From Neomoorella carbonis (GTDB taxonomy: Bacteria; Bacillota; DSM-521; Neomoorellales; Neomoorellaceae), in NCBI RefSeq assembly GCF_045278715.1, contig NZ_CP136420.1:1488001-1552000 (forward strand): 64,000 bases of DNA, written 5' to 3'. The notes below the pieces were generated by a model. It ran no database searches. It was not told the DNA's origin and was given only the letters and a program-made list of their open reading frames with translations. A program made the position numbers and the translations under genes. This document shows positions 48,658-58,053 of this stretch, one piece after another (within the stretch, counting starts at the first letter, position 1; each line of letters starts with the position of its first letter).

Positions 48658-50478
48658 TTGGCGAGGGAGTTGAGACATCTTTTGAAACATAAGCCATATT
48701 ACGGGTTTATCGGCAATGGCGAAACAGCCGCCCTTATTGCTCCGGACTTTTCCATCGCCTGGCTGTGCGTGCCGCGTTTTGACAGTTTTCCCCTTTTTGC
48801 CGCCGCCCTATGCCCAGAATATGGCGGTAGTCTTCGCCTTGATATTGAACCCCGGGTAACGCCTCTAAGCCAGCGCTATCTCCCGGAGAGCAATATTTTA
48901 GAAACTATTGGTAGAGGTAATGGCCTGCAGGTTACTGTTCTGGACTTTATGCCATGGGGCTACCACCATTTAAGTCGCCTAATTATTCTAGAAAATACCG
49001 GTACAGTAACTTTAAAGCCCAGGGTAGATTGGGTGGCCCGGCCCATTGTTACCAGTGTCCATACTTTTAAAGTCCGGTTCCAGAGGTCTTTCCAATTTAT
49101 CTCCGGTCCCGAAGGCGCAGCCTGCATCGGCATGGCCGGTTCACCGGGACCTACTTCCACCCTGACTTTAAAACCGGGTGAAAAGCATCGCTTCTGGCTG
49201 GTTCTGGCTTACGGCTCCAGTTTAACCCTGGCCCGCCAGCACTGGACGGCGGGCTTCTACAGCTCCCTGGAAGAAAATCTCACCTGGTGGCGCCAGTGGC
49301 TGAGGAAAGCCCGGCGGCCCCATACTGCTAACCCGGAAGTTATGGAAGCATACTACCGCAGCTTGATGGTTTTAAAACTCCTAACCTACGAGCGTACCGG
49401 CGCCATTATTGCGGCGCCGACCACTTCTTTTCCCGCCGTACCCGGCGGCAACGACAACTGGGACTACCGCTACTGCTGGCTGCGGGACGGGTATTTCACC
49501 GCCCTGGCCTTTGATGCCGCCGGCTATCATGAGGAAGCACGCAGTTTCTATGAATTCGCCCTTTCTTTACAACAGCCCGACGGAGGCTGGTATATGCCCC
49601 TGGTACCTGTGGAAGGAAGGGGTGGTACCGAATACATCGCCGAAGACCTAGCCGGCCCCAATGGAGAAAAACCCATTCGCTTCGGCAACGCTGCCATGCA
49701 CCAGATCCAGCTGGATAATGCCGGTAACGTCCTGGACGGCCTGTGGAACCACTACCTGGCGACCCGGGACCGGGAATATATCCGCTCCCGCTGGGATGCC
49801 ATCCGCCGGGCGGCCATCTGGCTGGAAAATTACTGGGACCAGCCGGAAAACGGCATCTGGGAAATCCGCGAACGCAAAGATCACTGGCTATATGGTAAAA
49901 TCCTTTGCTATGCTGGTTTAACAGCCGCTTCCCATTTATCTATCGAAATGGGGCGGTTGCAGTGGGCCGGCCGGTGGCACCGGGCGGCAAGTCGCGTCCG
50001 CCGCCAGCTCCTTATCCACGGCTGGTCGGTAGACCGCCAGGCCTACCTGCAGCATTACGGGCCTGACGCTCCCCTGGATATATCCGTACTGGCCTTGGAA
50101 TTTTATGGTTTACTGGCAGCCAACCATCCCCGTTTACAGAAGACGGTAGCCGCCATGGAAAAGCCTGCGCCTGTTGCCAAGGGCGAACCTTCAGGCCGGG
50201 GCGGGCTTAATATGTGGGGAGGGATCGCCCGCTTTGAACACGCGGCTATTCCCTTTTACCTACCCACCCTGTGGCTGGGGCGCTATTACCTCCACTCCGG
50301 CAACTACGAGCGGGCGCATGAACTATTACAGGTCTGCCTAGATAATGCTACTGACCTTTACCTGATGGCCGAACACTTCGACCCCCGGACCGGCGAGCAG
50401 TGGGGCAATTTTCCCCAGGGTTTCAGCCACCAGGAAATAGTCCGGTTCTTGCTTGACTACGCCTACCGGGAGGAATAA
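48658..50478 (+). CDS. glycoside hydrolase family 15 protein (glucoamylase/trehalase type)
   Basis: The 606-residue protein has the GH15 layout: an N-terminal beta-sandwich (about 1-215) beginning GFIGNGETAALIAPDFSIAWLCVPRFDS, then an (alpha/alpha)6 barrel with GNDNWDYRYCWLRDGYFTALAF, DGGWYMPLV, RFGNAAMHQIQLDNAGNVLDGLW and WGNFPQGFSHQEIV. At 356-360 it reads GNVLD where most bacterial members read GEVLD. Substrate could be alpha-glucan or trehalose. The TTG at 48658 has no ribosome site; TTG 48682, twelve bases after AGGGAG, is an alternative. Confidence 0.85.
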   Translation: MARELRHLLKHKPYYGFIGNGETAALIAPDFSIAWLCVPRFDSFPLFAAALCPEYGGSLRLDIEPRVTPLSQRYLPESNILETIGRGNGLQVTVLDFMPWGYHHLSRLIILENTGTVTLKPRVDWVARPIVTSVHTFKVRFQRSFQFISGPEGAACIGMAGSPGPTSTLTLKPGEKHRFWLVLAYGSSLTLARQHWTAGFYSSLEENLTWWRQWLRKARRPHTANPEVMEAYYRSLMVLKLLTYERTGAIIAAPTTSFPAVPGGNDNWDYRYCWLRDGYFTALAFDAAGYHEEARSFYEFALSLQQPDGGWYMPLVPVEGRGGTEYIAEDLAGPNGEKPIRFGNAAMHQIQLDNAGNVLDGLWNHYLATRDREYIRSRWDAIRRAAIWLENYWDQPENGIWEIRERKDHWLYGKILCYAGLTAASHLSIEMGRLQWAGRWHRAASRVRRQLLIHGWSVDRQAYLQHYGPDAPLDISVLALEFYGLLAANHPRLQKTVAAMEKPAPVAKGEPSGRGGLNMWGGIARFEHAAIPFYLPTLWLGRYYLHSGNYERAHELLQVCLDNATDLYLMAEHFDPRTGEQWGNFPQGFSHQEIVRFLLDYAYREE

Positions 50479-50482
50479 CAAA

Positions 50483-50506
50483 GGGCTCCGGGTATATCCG
50501 GAGCCC
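50483..50506. terminator. bidirectional terminator between GH15 and PFL genes
   Basis: GGGCTCCGG (50483-50491) pairs perfectly with CCGGAGCCC (50498-50506), loop GTATAT. It lies between two convergent genes; T-runs on both sides are short. Confidence 0.65.
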
Positions 50507-50546
50507 AACAGCATCTTTTCCTTCTTACCTGGGCCGTCGCCTCCCT

Positions 50547-51920
50547 CTAATTCCCCAGGGCCTGGACGGGAGCGGGGATACGGCCGCCGCGCCGGATCAT
50601 GGCCGCTGGGCTGAAGTTGTTGACGCGCATTACCGGCGCACGTCCCAGGAGGCCGCCGAATTCTACCATATCCCCGGGCTTTTTCCCCGGTACAGGTATG
50701 ACCCGGACGGCCGTAGTTTTATTGTTAATCATGCCGATTGCCGCTTCATCGGCAATGATGGCAGCAATAACTTCCGCCGGCGTATCACCCGGGACGGCGA
50801 ACATATCCAATCCCACCGAGCAGACGGCGGTCATGGCTTCAAGTTTCTCAAGGCTTAAAGCGCCGCTCTCCACCGCCCGGATCATGCCGTTGTCCTCGCT
50901 CACCGGGATAAAGGCGCCGCTTAAGCCCCCGACGTAGGAAGATGCCATGGCCCCTCCCTTTTTGACGGCATCATTGAGTAAAGCCAGGGCGGCCGTGGTG
51001 CCGTGGGCGCCACAGCGTTCCAGTCCGATGGCTTCCAGAATTTCCGCCACGCTGTCCCCCAGGGCATTGGTAGGAGCCAGGGAAAGGTCGACAATGCCGA
51101 AGGGCACTCCCAGGCGGGCTGAAACTTCACGTCCCACCAGTTCCCCCATGCGGGTGACTTTAAAGGCCGTATTTTTAATGATTGTCGCGAGCTTACCCAG
51201 GTCGGCCTCCGGGTGCTGACGTACCGCCGCCAGGACAACCCCCGGACCACTGATGCCGACATTCAATACGCATTCGGGCTCTCCGGGACCGTGGAAGGCA
51301 CCGGCCATAAAGGGATTGTCCTCCGGGGCATTGCAAAAGGTAACCAGCTTGGCGCACCCGATCCCATCCCTGTCGGCCGTAAGCTGCGCCGTCTCTTTAA
51401 TCAATTGGCCCAACTCGGCGATGGCGTCCATATTCATCCCGGCCCTGGTGGTGGCCACATTGACGGAAGCGCAAACGCGCTCCGTGGTGGCCAGGGCTTC
51501 CGGCAGGGAATTAAAGATGGCCCGGTCACCTTTAGTGAAGCCTTTATGTACCAGGGCACTAAAGCCGCCGATGAAGTTCACCCCTACCGCTTCTGCCGCC
51601 CGGTCCAGGGTCCGGGCCAGAGGGGTGAGGTCACTTTCTCCCGAAGGTTCACCCACCTGGGCTATGGGGGTTACGGCTATACGCTTGTTAACAATGGGGA
51701 TGCCATAAGCAGTCGCCACTTCTTCGCCAACAGCAACAAGTTTATCTGCCAGGCGGGTTATTTTATCGTATACGCGGCGGCAGGTTTCCTTTAGACTCCC
51801 GGTAGCGCAATCGCGCAGGCTGATACCCAGGGTAATGGTCCTGATATCCAGGTTTTCTACCTGAACCATGCGGATGGTTTCTAAAATTTCTTCCGGGGTA
51901 AATGAAAATAGAGTCGGCAT
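50547..51920 (-). CDS. PFL (UPF0210/DUF711) family protein
   Basis: The 457-residue protein belongs to the UPF0210 family, structurally related to pyruvate formate-lyase-like folds but of unknown function. Typical parts are FTPEEILETIRMVQVENLDIRTITLGISLRDC near the N-terminus, GVNFIGGFSALVHKGFT, GCAKLVTFCNAPEDNPFMAGAFHGPGEPE and NNKTTAVRVIPVPGKKPGD. No glycyl-radical motif of true PFL is seen. I chose ATG 51920, after GGAGG. It pairs with the ACT-domain gene just upstream, as in many Firmicutes. Confidence 0.9.
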   Translation of the reverse strand: MPTLFSFTPEEILETIRMVQVENLDIRTITLGISLRDCATGSLKETCRRVYDKITRLADKLVAVGEEVATAYGIPIVNKRIAVTPIAQVGEPSGESDLTPLARTLDRAAEAVGVNFIGGFSALVHKGFTKGDRAIFNSLPEALATTERVCASVNVATTRAGMNMDAIAELGQLIKETAQLTADRDGIGCAKLVTFCNAPEDNPFMAGAFHGPGEPECVLNVGISGPGVVLAAVRQHPEADLGKLATIIKNTAFKVTRMGELVGREVSARLGVPFGIVDLSLAPTNALGDSVAEILEAIGLERCGAHGTTAALALLNDAVKKGGAMASSYVGGLSGAFIPVSEDNGMIRAVESGALSLEKLEAMTAVCSVGLDMFAVPGDTPAEVIAAIIADEAAIGMINNKTTAVRVIPVPGKKPGDMVEFGGLLGRAPVMRVNNFSPAAMIRRGGRIPAPVQALGN

Positions 51921-52001
51921 TGTTTTCCTCCATCTTTGAATGGGAGAAGGCTTATCATTTAGTTGCGGGCTTACCCTCATTTAACCTCATGGGGGCTGCG
52001 G

Positions 52002-52286
52002 TTAGATGCGGTGCATAAATTTGAAGACTTCCGCCTGCTGCATTGTCACCTGGACACCCAGTTCTTCGCCCCTGGCCTTAAGTTGTTTTTGCAGGTCAAA
52101 AAAATCAAGATTACTACCCTTCAGGTCCACAATCATAATCATGGTGAAAAATTCCTGCAAGATGGTCTGGCTGATATCGAGGATATTCACATTGGCCGCC
52201 GCCAGGACGGCGGTTATACCCGCTAAAATACCAACCCTGTCCTGGCCTAAAACTGTGATTATGGCCCGGCCGTCGGCAACTGTCAT
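52002..52286 (-). CDS. ACT-domain protein (UPF0237 type)
   Basis: This 94-residue protein is a single ACT domain: AIITVLGQDRVGILAGITAVLAAANVNILDISQTI then a MIMIVDLKG strand and a helical tail. ACT domains usually bind amino acids; no ligand is indicated. ATG 52286 overlaps the torD-type stop in the ATGA pattern, and the PFL gene follows after 81 bases. Its pairing with a UPF0210 gene is conserved and suggests a regulatory subunit. Confidence 0.88.
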   Translation of the reverse strand: MTVADGRAIITVLGQDRVGILAGITAVLAAANVNILDISQTILQEFFTMIMIVDLKGSNLDFFDLQKQLKARGEELGVQVTMQQAEVFKFMHRI

Positions 52287-52972
52287 GATTTTTCACCCCC
52301 GCAAAAATCCTCCAGTACCGCTTCCAGTTCAGCGGCATCGGCTTCCAACCAGCCCCTGGTGAAGAGGGCCAGGCCACGGAAAAACTCAGTCCGGGCAGCT
52401 CCCTGGATATCGCTGCATAAGGCCGGCACCCATTGCTCCAGGTGTTCCTTTAAAAAGCGCCGCTGCCCCTGCAGGAATTCAGTTGCATCCTCGCCGGCCT
52501 GGACTTTTGCGGCCGCCGTCCTGCTCAACCGGGCCATGAATTCCATTTCCAGGCCCAGGTGGTCGTCCGGCTCCCGGTTTTTCTTTTTACTCTCCAGGCC
52601 AAAAGAACGATAAAACTCCCTTACCGCCAGGGTTTCTTCACCAAAGAGGAGATGCTCCTTGGAGCGATATACTGACTCCCAGGGCGGCGCCTCCAGGTGA
52701 CCGGGACCGACGAAAAGGCGGTTGTAATCCTCCTGGAGTTCCTGCCGGTAGGCTTCCAGATCACCGGCCCGGGTCATTAGCGCGGCCTGCATCTGCCGGC
52801 AACCTGCGGCCAGCTCTTCGTTCCGGCTGCTGGCGGCTAGTTCCTCCAGGAATTTTTCCCCGGCCAGGGCTGCCAGCAAATCTTCAGCTGGCCCGTCCTG
52901 GTAGATTCTGGCCAGGAAGCTGTAAACTAGCTCCCGTCCCTGAAGCCATTCAGTTAATAATTCCTTTTTCAT
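52283..52972 (-). CDS. TorD/DmsD-type molybdoenzyme chaperone
   Basis: The 229-residue all-helical protein has the TorD-family core: YSFLARIYQDGPAEDLLAAL near the N-terminus, EDYNRLFVGPGHLEAPPWESVYRS (the E-Y-x-R-L-F-x-G-P pattern) and a downstream DDHLGLEMEFMARL. Such chaperones bind DMSO-reductase-family catalytic subunits and hold them until cofactor insertion and export. ATG 52972 begins the conserved part. It lies 48 bases after the PucR-type regulator, at the end of the molybdoenzyme cluster. Confidence 0.88.
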   Translation of the reverse strand: MKKELLTEWLQGRELVYSFLARIYQDGPAEDLLAALAGEKFLEELAASSRNEELAAGCRQMQAALMTRAGDLEAYRQELQEDYNRLFVGPGHLEAPPWESVYRSKEHLLFGEETLAVREFYRSFGLESKKKNREPDDHLGLEMEFMARLSRTAAAKVQAGEDATEFLQGQRRFLKEHLEQWVPALCSDIQGAARTEFFRGLALFTRGWLEADAAELEAVLEDFCGGEKS

Positions 52973-53020
52973 AATATCTCCTTTCTGGACATGTAGGTAT
53001 CTATAGTCTACCAATTACCT

Positions 53021-54232
53021 TTATTTACCAAGCATTATCTTAACCTGGAGAGCGGTATACAGGTTAACCAGGACGTCAATCCGGCGCAGATCCTGGCCCA
53101 GAAGTTCTTCTATTTTTTTCAAACGGTAGCGCAGGGTATTGACGTGGATATACATGTTTTCGGCCGCCCGGTTGTAATCCCCGGAAGCGTACAGGTAGGT
53201 AGCCAGGGTTTCCATGAGAGCGGTGTTGTGCTCGGCATCATATTTCTGGATTACACCCAGGGTTTCCTCGTAATAGTCCTCCAGTTCCTGTTCCCCATTG
53301 TTAAAGATCAGGCGCAGGGCGCCAAGTTCATCAAAAAAGGTCAAAGCCCCCCGGCGCCGCAGCAGGCGGCTGATCTCCAGGGCCACCTTGGCTTCCTGGT
53401 AGGCCCGGTAAAGATCGGCAACATTTTCATAAAAGCGCCCTGTGCCGGCGGAGAAGGTCCTTCCTTCCAGGTGAGCGGCAGTTGCTTTTTGCAGGAACTT
53501 AACTAGTGCGGAGATTTTACTTTTATTAACCCCTTTTTCCCCGGTAGGGACTGGTAGCAAAAGAATAAGATGGTCACTGCGATCAGCAAAGATTATCTCC
53601 GGCGCCCGGTGCATCAGGTGATGCTGCATTAACTGGCGCCACCGTTCCCACAGCGTTTCGTCCCCTTGCATCTGTTCCTCCAGGTCCAGGGAGACAACCA
53701 TCACTAAATGGGGCCGTGTCAAATCCCAGCCCCAGAGATGACCCCTGTTTACCATGGCTTCCCGGTTGGGTAGATTGTTATACAATATATCGTAGATAAA
53801 TTCATTGCGGTAACGCCTCTCGGTTTCCTGGGTAATACGGGCCCGCGACATCTCGATCATGGCTGCCAGGGCGGCTGCTTTGAGGGGTTCCCGGTAATGG
53901 TACCAGTCCTCGCCCACCTCCAGAAGAAAGAGATAACCATACAGCGTAACCTCGCCAATGGGAAGCATGAGAAAGGGTATTTCTCTCCTTGCTTCCTGTA
54001 AGTGACCGCGGTAGAAAGCCTCCTCCACCGCCTTCCGGGGAAGTTCAACAGGCAGGTAGTCGCCCAATTCTATCGTATTACCCGGCAACACCTGGCTGGC
54101 CAGGATGCGCAGGGTAAGGTCGCAAACTACAGCTGGCCGCCCGCTAACATCCGCCAGCAGGCGGACAATAGGAACCAGACCCTTACCCGCAGCAGCCATT
54201 TCCAAAAATCGGCACCATTTTTGTGGTTCCAT
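53021..54232 (-). CDS. PucR/CdaR-family transcriptional regulator
   Basis: The 403-residue protein has an N-terminal sensory region with LADVSGRPAVVCDLTLRILAS, a central GGDEF-like PucR segment (FSAGTGRFYENVADLYRAYQEAKVALEI), and a C-terminal helix-turn-helix of the PucR class (LYASGDYNRAAENMYIHVNTLRYRLKKIEELLG). It most likely controls the adjacent molybdoenzyme genes in response to an unknown small molecule. ATG 54232 has a weak GGTGA site; the upstream TTGs are less convincing. Confidence 0.88.
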   Translation of the reverse strand: MEPQKWCRFLEMAAAGKGLVPIVRLLADVSGRPAVVCDLTLRILASQVLPGNTIELGDYLPVELPRKAVEEAFYRGHLQEARREIPFLMLPIGEVTLYGYLFLLEVGEDWYHYREPLKAAALAAMIEMSRARITQETERRYRNEFIYDILYNNLPNREAMVNRGHLWGWDLTRPHLVMVVSLDLEEQMQGDETLWERWRQLMQHHLMHRAPEIIFADRSDHLILLLPVPTGEKGVNKSKISALVKFLQKATAAHLEGRTFSAGTGRFYENVADLYRAYQEAKVALEISRLLRRRGALTFFDELGALRLIFNNGEQELEDYYEETLGVIQKYDAEHNTALMETLATYLYASGDYNRAAENMYIHVNTLRYRLKKIEELLGQDLRRIDVLVNLYTALQVKIMLGK

Positions 54233-54257
54233 ATAAGATTCACCGTTAATATTTGTA

Positions 54258-54806
54258 TTAATCAACAAGAAAGAACCTTACCCCTACCTCCGGGGCCTTC
54301 AGGCGCAAGGTAGGCCGGGTGATATTGACGTCGGCCAGCCCCGGTACCCACCTCTCTTGCAGTTCCCTGCCTGCTTCCAAGCTTAAAACCTGCAGGGCCT
54401 TTACCGGGCAGGCTTCCACGCAGGCCGGTGCCAGGCCGTTATCTATTCTCTCTACGCAGAGATCACACTTGGCGACTTTCCCTGTTGCCAGGTTGTAACG
54501 GGGCGCCGCGAAGGGGCAGGCGCGAAGGCAACGGTTACAGCCGTTGCACCGACCGCTGTTATGCAAGACGATGCCGTCGCGGCGTTTATTATAAGTGCGT
54601 TCGGGACATACCCGGAAACACTCGGGGTTTTCGCAATGGTTACAGGCCAGAGAAAGGTAATATTCCTGCCACCGGCCTTTTACCTGGCCGGTAAAGGCCT
54701 GCACCCGACGCAGGGAAAACCCCTGACCCTTCCAGTTCTGGCAGGCCCCTTCACAGGCCCGGCAACCGAGACAACGATTCAGGTCCAGGAAAAAACCTAG
54801 TCCCAC
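54258..54806 (-). CDS. 4Fe-4S dicluster electron-transfer subunit (DmsB-like)
   Basis: The 182-residue protein has four cysteine clusters of the DmsB/NrfC class: LNRCLGCRACEGACQNWKG, NHCENPECFRVCPERTY, CNGCNRCLRACPFAAPRYN and KCDLCVERIDNGLAPACVEACP, enough for four [4Fe-4S] centres. It should carry electrons to the molybdopterin subunit encoded just upstream. GTG 54806 has GGAGGGG nine bases before it and starts the conserved part; ATG 54851 and 54887 are open but lack ribosome sites. There is no Tat signal, so the partner's export is unclear. Confidence 0.85.
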   Translation of the reverse strand: MGLGFFLDLNRCLGCRACEGACQNWKGQGFSLRRVQAFTGQVKGRWQEYYLSLACNHCENPECFRVCPERTYNKRRDGIVLHNSGRCNGCNRCLRACPFAAPRYNLATGKVAKCDLCVERIDNGLAPACVEACPVKALQVLSLEAGRELQERWVPGLADVNITRPTLRLKAPEVGVRFFLVD

Positions 54807-54855
54807 CTCACGCTTCCCCTCCGCAAGGCTATCACATTGCGCTACTTGCATTTTA

Positions 54856-56886
54856 CTACAGTGGGGCGATATTGACGAAGGTGTCATAATAGGCTAAACA
54901 AGGGCTGCCGCTGGTGATACTCCCCATATCAGTGGCCAGGGGTGGGATGAGGTCGTTGATAATCTGGCCTCCGGGCAGGGGCCGCTGGTGGCAGATGATA
55001 GTTTGCGGCGGCACCACTTCAGTTATGGCCACCGGGATTATAATCTCGCCCCACTTGTTGTAAAGGCGGGCCGGTCTACCGTTATCCAGGCCTCGCTCCC
55101 GAGCTAGCTGATGGTTAACAATGGCCAGGGGTTCCGGCTCATCACCGAGATTATAAAACTGGGAATTCAGGCCGGCGCTGGTATGGGGGGTCAAAAGCCG
55201 GTAAGGGTAAGCCTCCGTACCCGTGGCCGCCGGCAGGTAAACCGGCAGGGGAGTCAGGCCGGCTGCGGCCGCCCTGTCTGAATAGATCTCATACCGCCCG
55301 GAAGGAGTGACAAACCGCCCTCCGGCCCAGGGGTTAACAGGGAGCTTTAATTCCCTGGGGCCGTCCAGGAGATCGCGGTAATGGTTTATTTCCAGCAACC
55401 GGTAAACCTGCGGGTTAAAAACCTGCTCCAGCCACACTTCTTCCGTCCAACCGGAGGGGAATGGGCAGCTCCCCGGGTTCATCTGATTTAAAATCCCGGC
55501 CAGCTCACTTACCATCTGGATATCGGAGCGGCATTCCCCCCTGGGAGGCACAGCCGGTTCGTTGAGGCCTATCCAGCGATGCCAGTAGCTGGGGACAACG
55601 TCCCAGCTTTCAAAAAACGTCGTTGCCGGCAAGAAAACGTCAGCCACCCTGGCCGTTTCGGTCAGGAACTGGCCGCTCAAAACCACCAGTTCCAGTTTCG
55701 CCAGGGTACGTTTTAATTCTCCTGTGGTAGCGTTTTGTACCAGCGGGTTGGCATTGGCCAGGAGGGCCATTTTTACCGGCGGGTTTTCGGCATCTTTCAG
55801 ACCACGGGCCAGGTTATGGATAGGTATTTGCCTTGCGCTGCCATAAGGGCGCATCCATGGCCAGGAAGTGGTAAAAAGCTCGCTCGCCACCGGACTGGCA
55901 TAATAAACGCCGCCGCCCTCCCGCTCCAGGTTACCCGTCATAGCCGCCAGAGCGTTGATGGCCCGGATATTCTGGCCGCCGTTGATGTGACGCTGCAGGC
56001 CGATTCCTATCCAGATGGCCGCCGGCTTGCCGGCGGCATACTCCTCCGCCAGGCGTGCCATCAGGTCCACCGGTACACCGGTAGCTGCCTCCAGTTCCGC
56101 CGGGTCCAGGCCAGCCAGGTATTCCCGCCACTCATGCCAGCCCTGGACATAGTTTTCCAGGTAGTAATTATCTACCAAACCTTCCTGCCACAGGTGGCGG
56201 GCCATCCCTATTGCCAGGGCACCGTCGCTGCCCGGTTTTATTTGTACATAGGTGTCGGCCCGGGCCGCCGTGGCTGTAAAAACAGGATCAATAACCACCA
56301 CGCGGCCCCCCTTTTCCCGGACCTGGTAGATATATTCCATCTGATGGACAGCTGTGCAGGCAGGATTGGCACCCCAGAGTATCAGGTAATTGGCCCGGGC
56401 CATGGCTGCCGGGTTGGGGTTGTTGGGAGCGCCGTAACCGTAGACCATGGCGTCCAGTCCGGCGCTCCAGCACAGGGAACCTGAGGCTATGGTCACTTCG
56501 CCCAGGCTGCGGGCCAGCCAATTCCAGGCCTGGTGCAGGAGACCGATGTTCCCCGAATTGCTGTAAATGAAGACTGGTAAAAAGGAACCATAACGTTCCT
56601 TCAACTCCAGCATTTTTCCGGCGATTAGGTTCAAGGCTTCGTCCCAGCCTATCCGGCGCCAGTTACCTGAACCCCGGGGCTCCTGTCGTAAAGGGTAAAC
56701 TATCCGATCCGGATGGTGGAAGATATCGAGATAGCGGTAACCGAAACGGCAGAGGTGTCCCCGGCTGTAGCCGTGGGCCGGATCGCCGTACAGCTCCTTG
56801 ATTTTTCCCCCTTCTACCAGGGAAATCAGACCACAGGTGTTGTAACAATTCCGGGGGCATGTATGGCGGTAATATTTTGCTGTCAT
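54856..56886 (-). CDS. molybdopterin oxidoreductase with probable Cys-ligated Mo (DMSO-reductase family)
   Basis: The 676-residue catalytic subunit has a [4Fe-4S] site at Cys10, Cys14, Cys18 and Cys46 (HTCPRNCYNTCGL then GHLCRFGYRY) and three Mo-bisPGD domains (LILWGANPACTA, VVVIDPVFTATAARAD, NPLVQNATTGELKRTL). Counting back from the YGYG motif, Cys139 (SGSLCWSAG) takes the place of the Ser ligand of DMSO reductase. No Tat signal is seen from ATG 56886, which overlaps the previous stop in the ATGA pattern. The physiological substrate is unknown. Confidence 0.88.
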   Translation of the reverse strand: MTAKYYRHTCPRNCYNTCGLISLVEGGKIKELYGDPAHGYSRGHLCRFGYRYLDIFHHPDRIVYPLRQEPRGSGNWRRIGWDEALNLIAGKMLELKERYGSFLPVFIYSNSGNIGLLHQAWNWLARSLGEVTIASGSLCWSAGLDAMVYGYGAPNNPNPAAMARANYLILWGANPACTAVHQMEYIYQVREKGGRVVVIDPVFTATAARADTYVQIKPGSDGALAIGMARHLWQEGLVDNYYLENYVQGWHEWREYLAGLDPAELEAATGVPVDLMARLAEEYAAGKPAAIWIGIGLQRHINGGQNIRAINALAAMTGNLEREGGGVYYASPVASELFTTSWPWMRPYGSARQIPIHNLARGLKDAENPPVKMALLANANPLVQNATTGELKRTLAKLELVVLSGQFLTETARVADVFLPATTFFESWDVVPSYWHRWIGLNEPAVPPRGECRSDIQMVSELAGILNQMNPGSCPFPSGWTEEVWLEQVFNPQVYRLLEINHYRDLLDGPRELKLPVNPWAGGRFVTPSGRYEIYSDRAAAAGLTPLPVYLPAATGTEAYPYRLLTPHTSAGLNSQFYNLGDEPEPLAIVNHQLARERGLDNGRPARLYNKWGEIIIPVAITEVVPPQTIICHQRPLPGGQIINDLIPPLATDMGSITSGSPCLAYYDTFVNIAPL

Positions 56887-58046
56887 TAAGCCCCGGCCCT
56901 CCCGGCAGGCCCACCGGGCAGGTGCCGGTTCAAGGTACAGCGCAGGCATTCTACTGCTGCAGCGCTGGCCTGGAAGGTTTCGCCGCAGCTGGCGCACTGG
57001 TGTTCTGTGGCTACCGCCAGGGTACAGGTTGCTCCCACGGTTATAAACTCCAGGGGTAGGTCCTCTCCCCAGACCAGGCTATGATGGGGACATACCGCCA
57101 GGCAAAGGTCACAATGGTTGCAGCGCGAGGGGTAAAACCTCAACTCCCCTTGCGCTAGCTCCAGGGCCCCGGCCGGGCACAGCCGGCTGCATATATTGCA
57201 GAGATAACAGGGAGCGGCTATTTTCAGAGAGGCCAGGGGCAGGCGAGCCTTTGCCGGATAGCCACCCGCGGGCCTGGCTTCCTCCAGGGCCTGCTGCAGG
57301 ATAAGGGCCCGTGACCTGGCAGGCCCAGACTGGAGGGAAGGAGCGGCCGGAGTGATTTTTACCCCGGGGATTTTGATACCGCGTACCAGGGAGCGGAAAA
57401 ATTCGCGCCGGCCCATGGCCGCCGTGATCTGGCTGCCACCGGTCCTGCCAGCCGCGCCACTCTTATTAGGAGCCGGCTTGCGGTACTCTCCCCGGAAAAG
57501 GCGATTCCCGGGCAAACCCATAGCCTCCAGGGCTTGCCGGGCCCAGGCAAAGGAAGACAGAAAGAGCTGCTCTCCCTTCTCCCCCCACGGGCAACCGGCA
57601 CACTTTTCCGGGAGGTAGCGAAAACCTACTTGTCCCCTCACTGCCAGGGCGAGGACTACCTCCGGGGTGACGGCTCCCAGGCAGGAAGTCATTATCCAGC
57701 CATCCCGCCGGTGGTCTTCTCCCCCTTGGCTACAGGTGAAGAGGGCCTGACCGGTGACGGCTATACTCTCCCGTCCCCGGGCCAGGAAAAAGGAGTGGGT
57801 CCGCTCTGGATCCTCCAGGGCCCCCGTAGGACAGGCTGCGGTGCAGAGGCCGCAGCGCTGACAATCCTTGACCACGGGCCCACCGCTTCCCAGGTCAATA
57901 CCCTTTACCGGGCACGCTTCCTGGCACCGCTGGCAAGTTGCCCGGGGCGATTTCCCCCTGATACAGGCATCTCCCTGCAGGCGTACCTGTCCCCAACCCG
58001 TCAGGGTAGCGGCGATGGTCTCCAGATCCAGTTTCCCCACCCCCAT
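56886..58046 (-). CDS. multi-cluster 4Fe-4S protein with C-terminal cysteine-rich domain
   Basis: The 386-residue protein has two N-terminal ferredoxin motifs (CQRCQEACPVKGIDL, CQRCGLCTAACPTGAL), a central region with CAGCPWG, an internal RREFFRSL stretch near residue 214 that looks Tat-like but has no hydrophobic core after it, then two more motifs (CYLCNICSRLCPAGAL, CNHCDLCLAVCPHHSL) and a C-terminal rubredoxin/zinc-ribbon-like CASCGETF-CLRC. It probably passes electrons to the molybdopterin subunit it overlaps. The ATG at 58046 lies eight bases after a terminator hairpin and has no ribosome site, so the start is uncertain. Confidence 0.75.
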   Translation of the reverse strand: MGVGKLDLETIAATLTGWGQVRLQGDACIRGKSPRATCQRCQEACPVKGIDLGSGGPVVKDCQRCGLCTAACPTGALEDPERTHSFFLARGRESIAVTGQALFTCSQGGEDHRRDGWIMTSCLGAVTPEVVLALAVRGQVGFRYLPEKCAGCPWGEKGEQLFLSSFAWARQALEAMGLPGNRLFRGEYRKPAPNKSGAAGRTGGSQITAAMGRREFFRSLVRGIKIPGVKITPAAPSLQSGPARSRALILQQALEEARPAGGYPAKARLPLASLKIAAPCYLCNICSRLCPAGALELAQGELRFYPSRCNHCDLCLAVCPHHSLVWGEDLPLEFITVGATCTLAVATEHQCASCGETFQASAAAVECLRCTLNRHLPGGPAGRAGA

Positions 58047-58053
58047 TTTGTGT

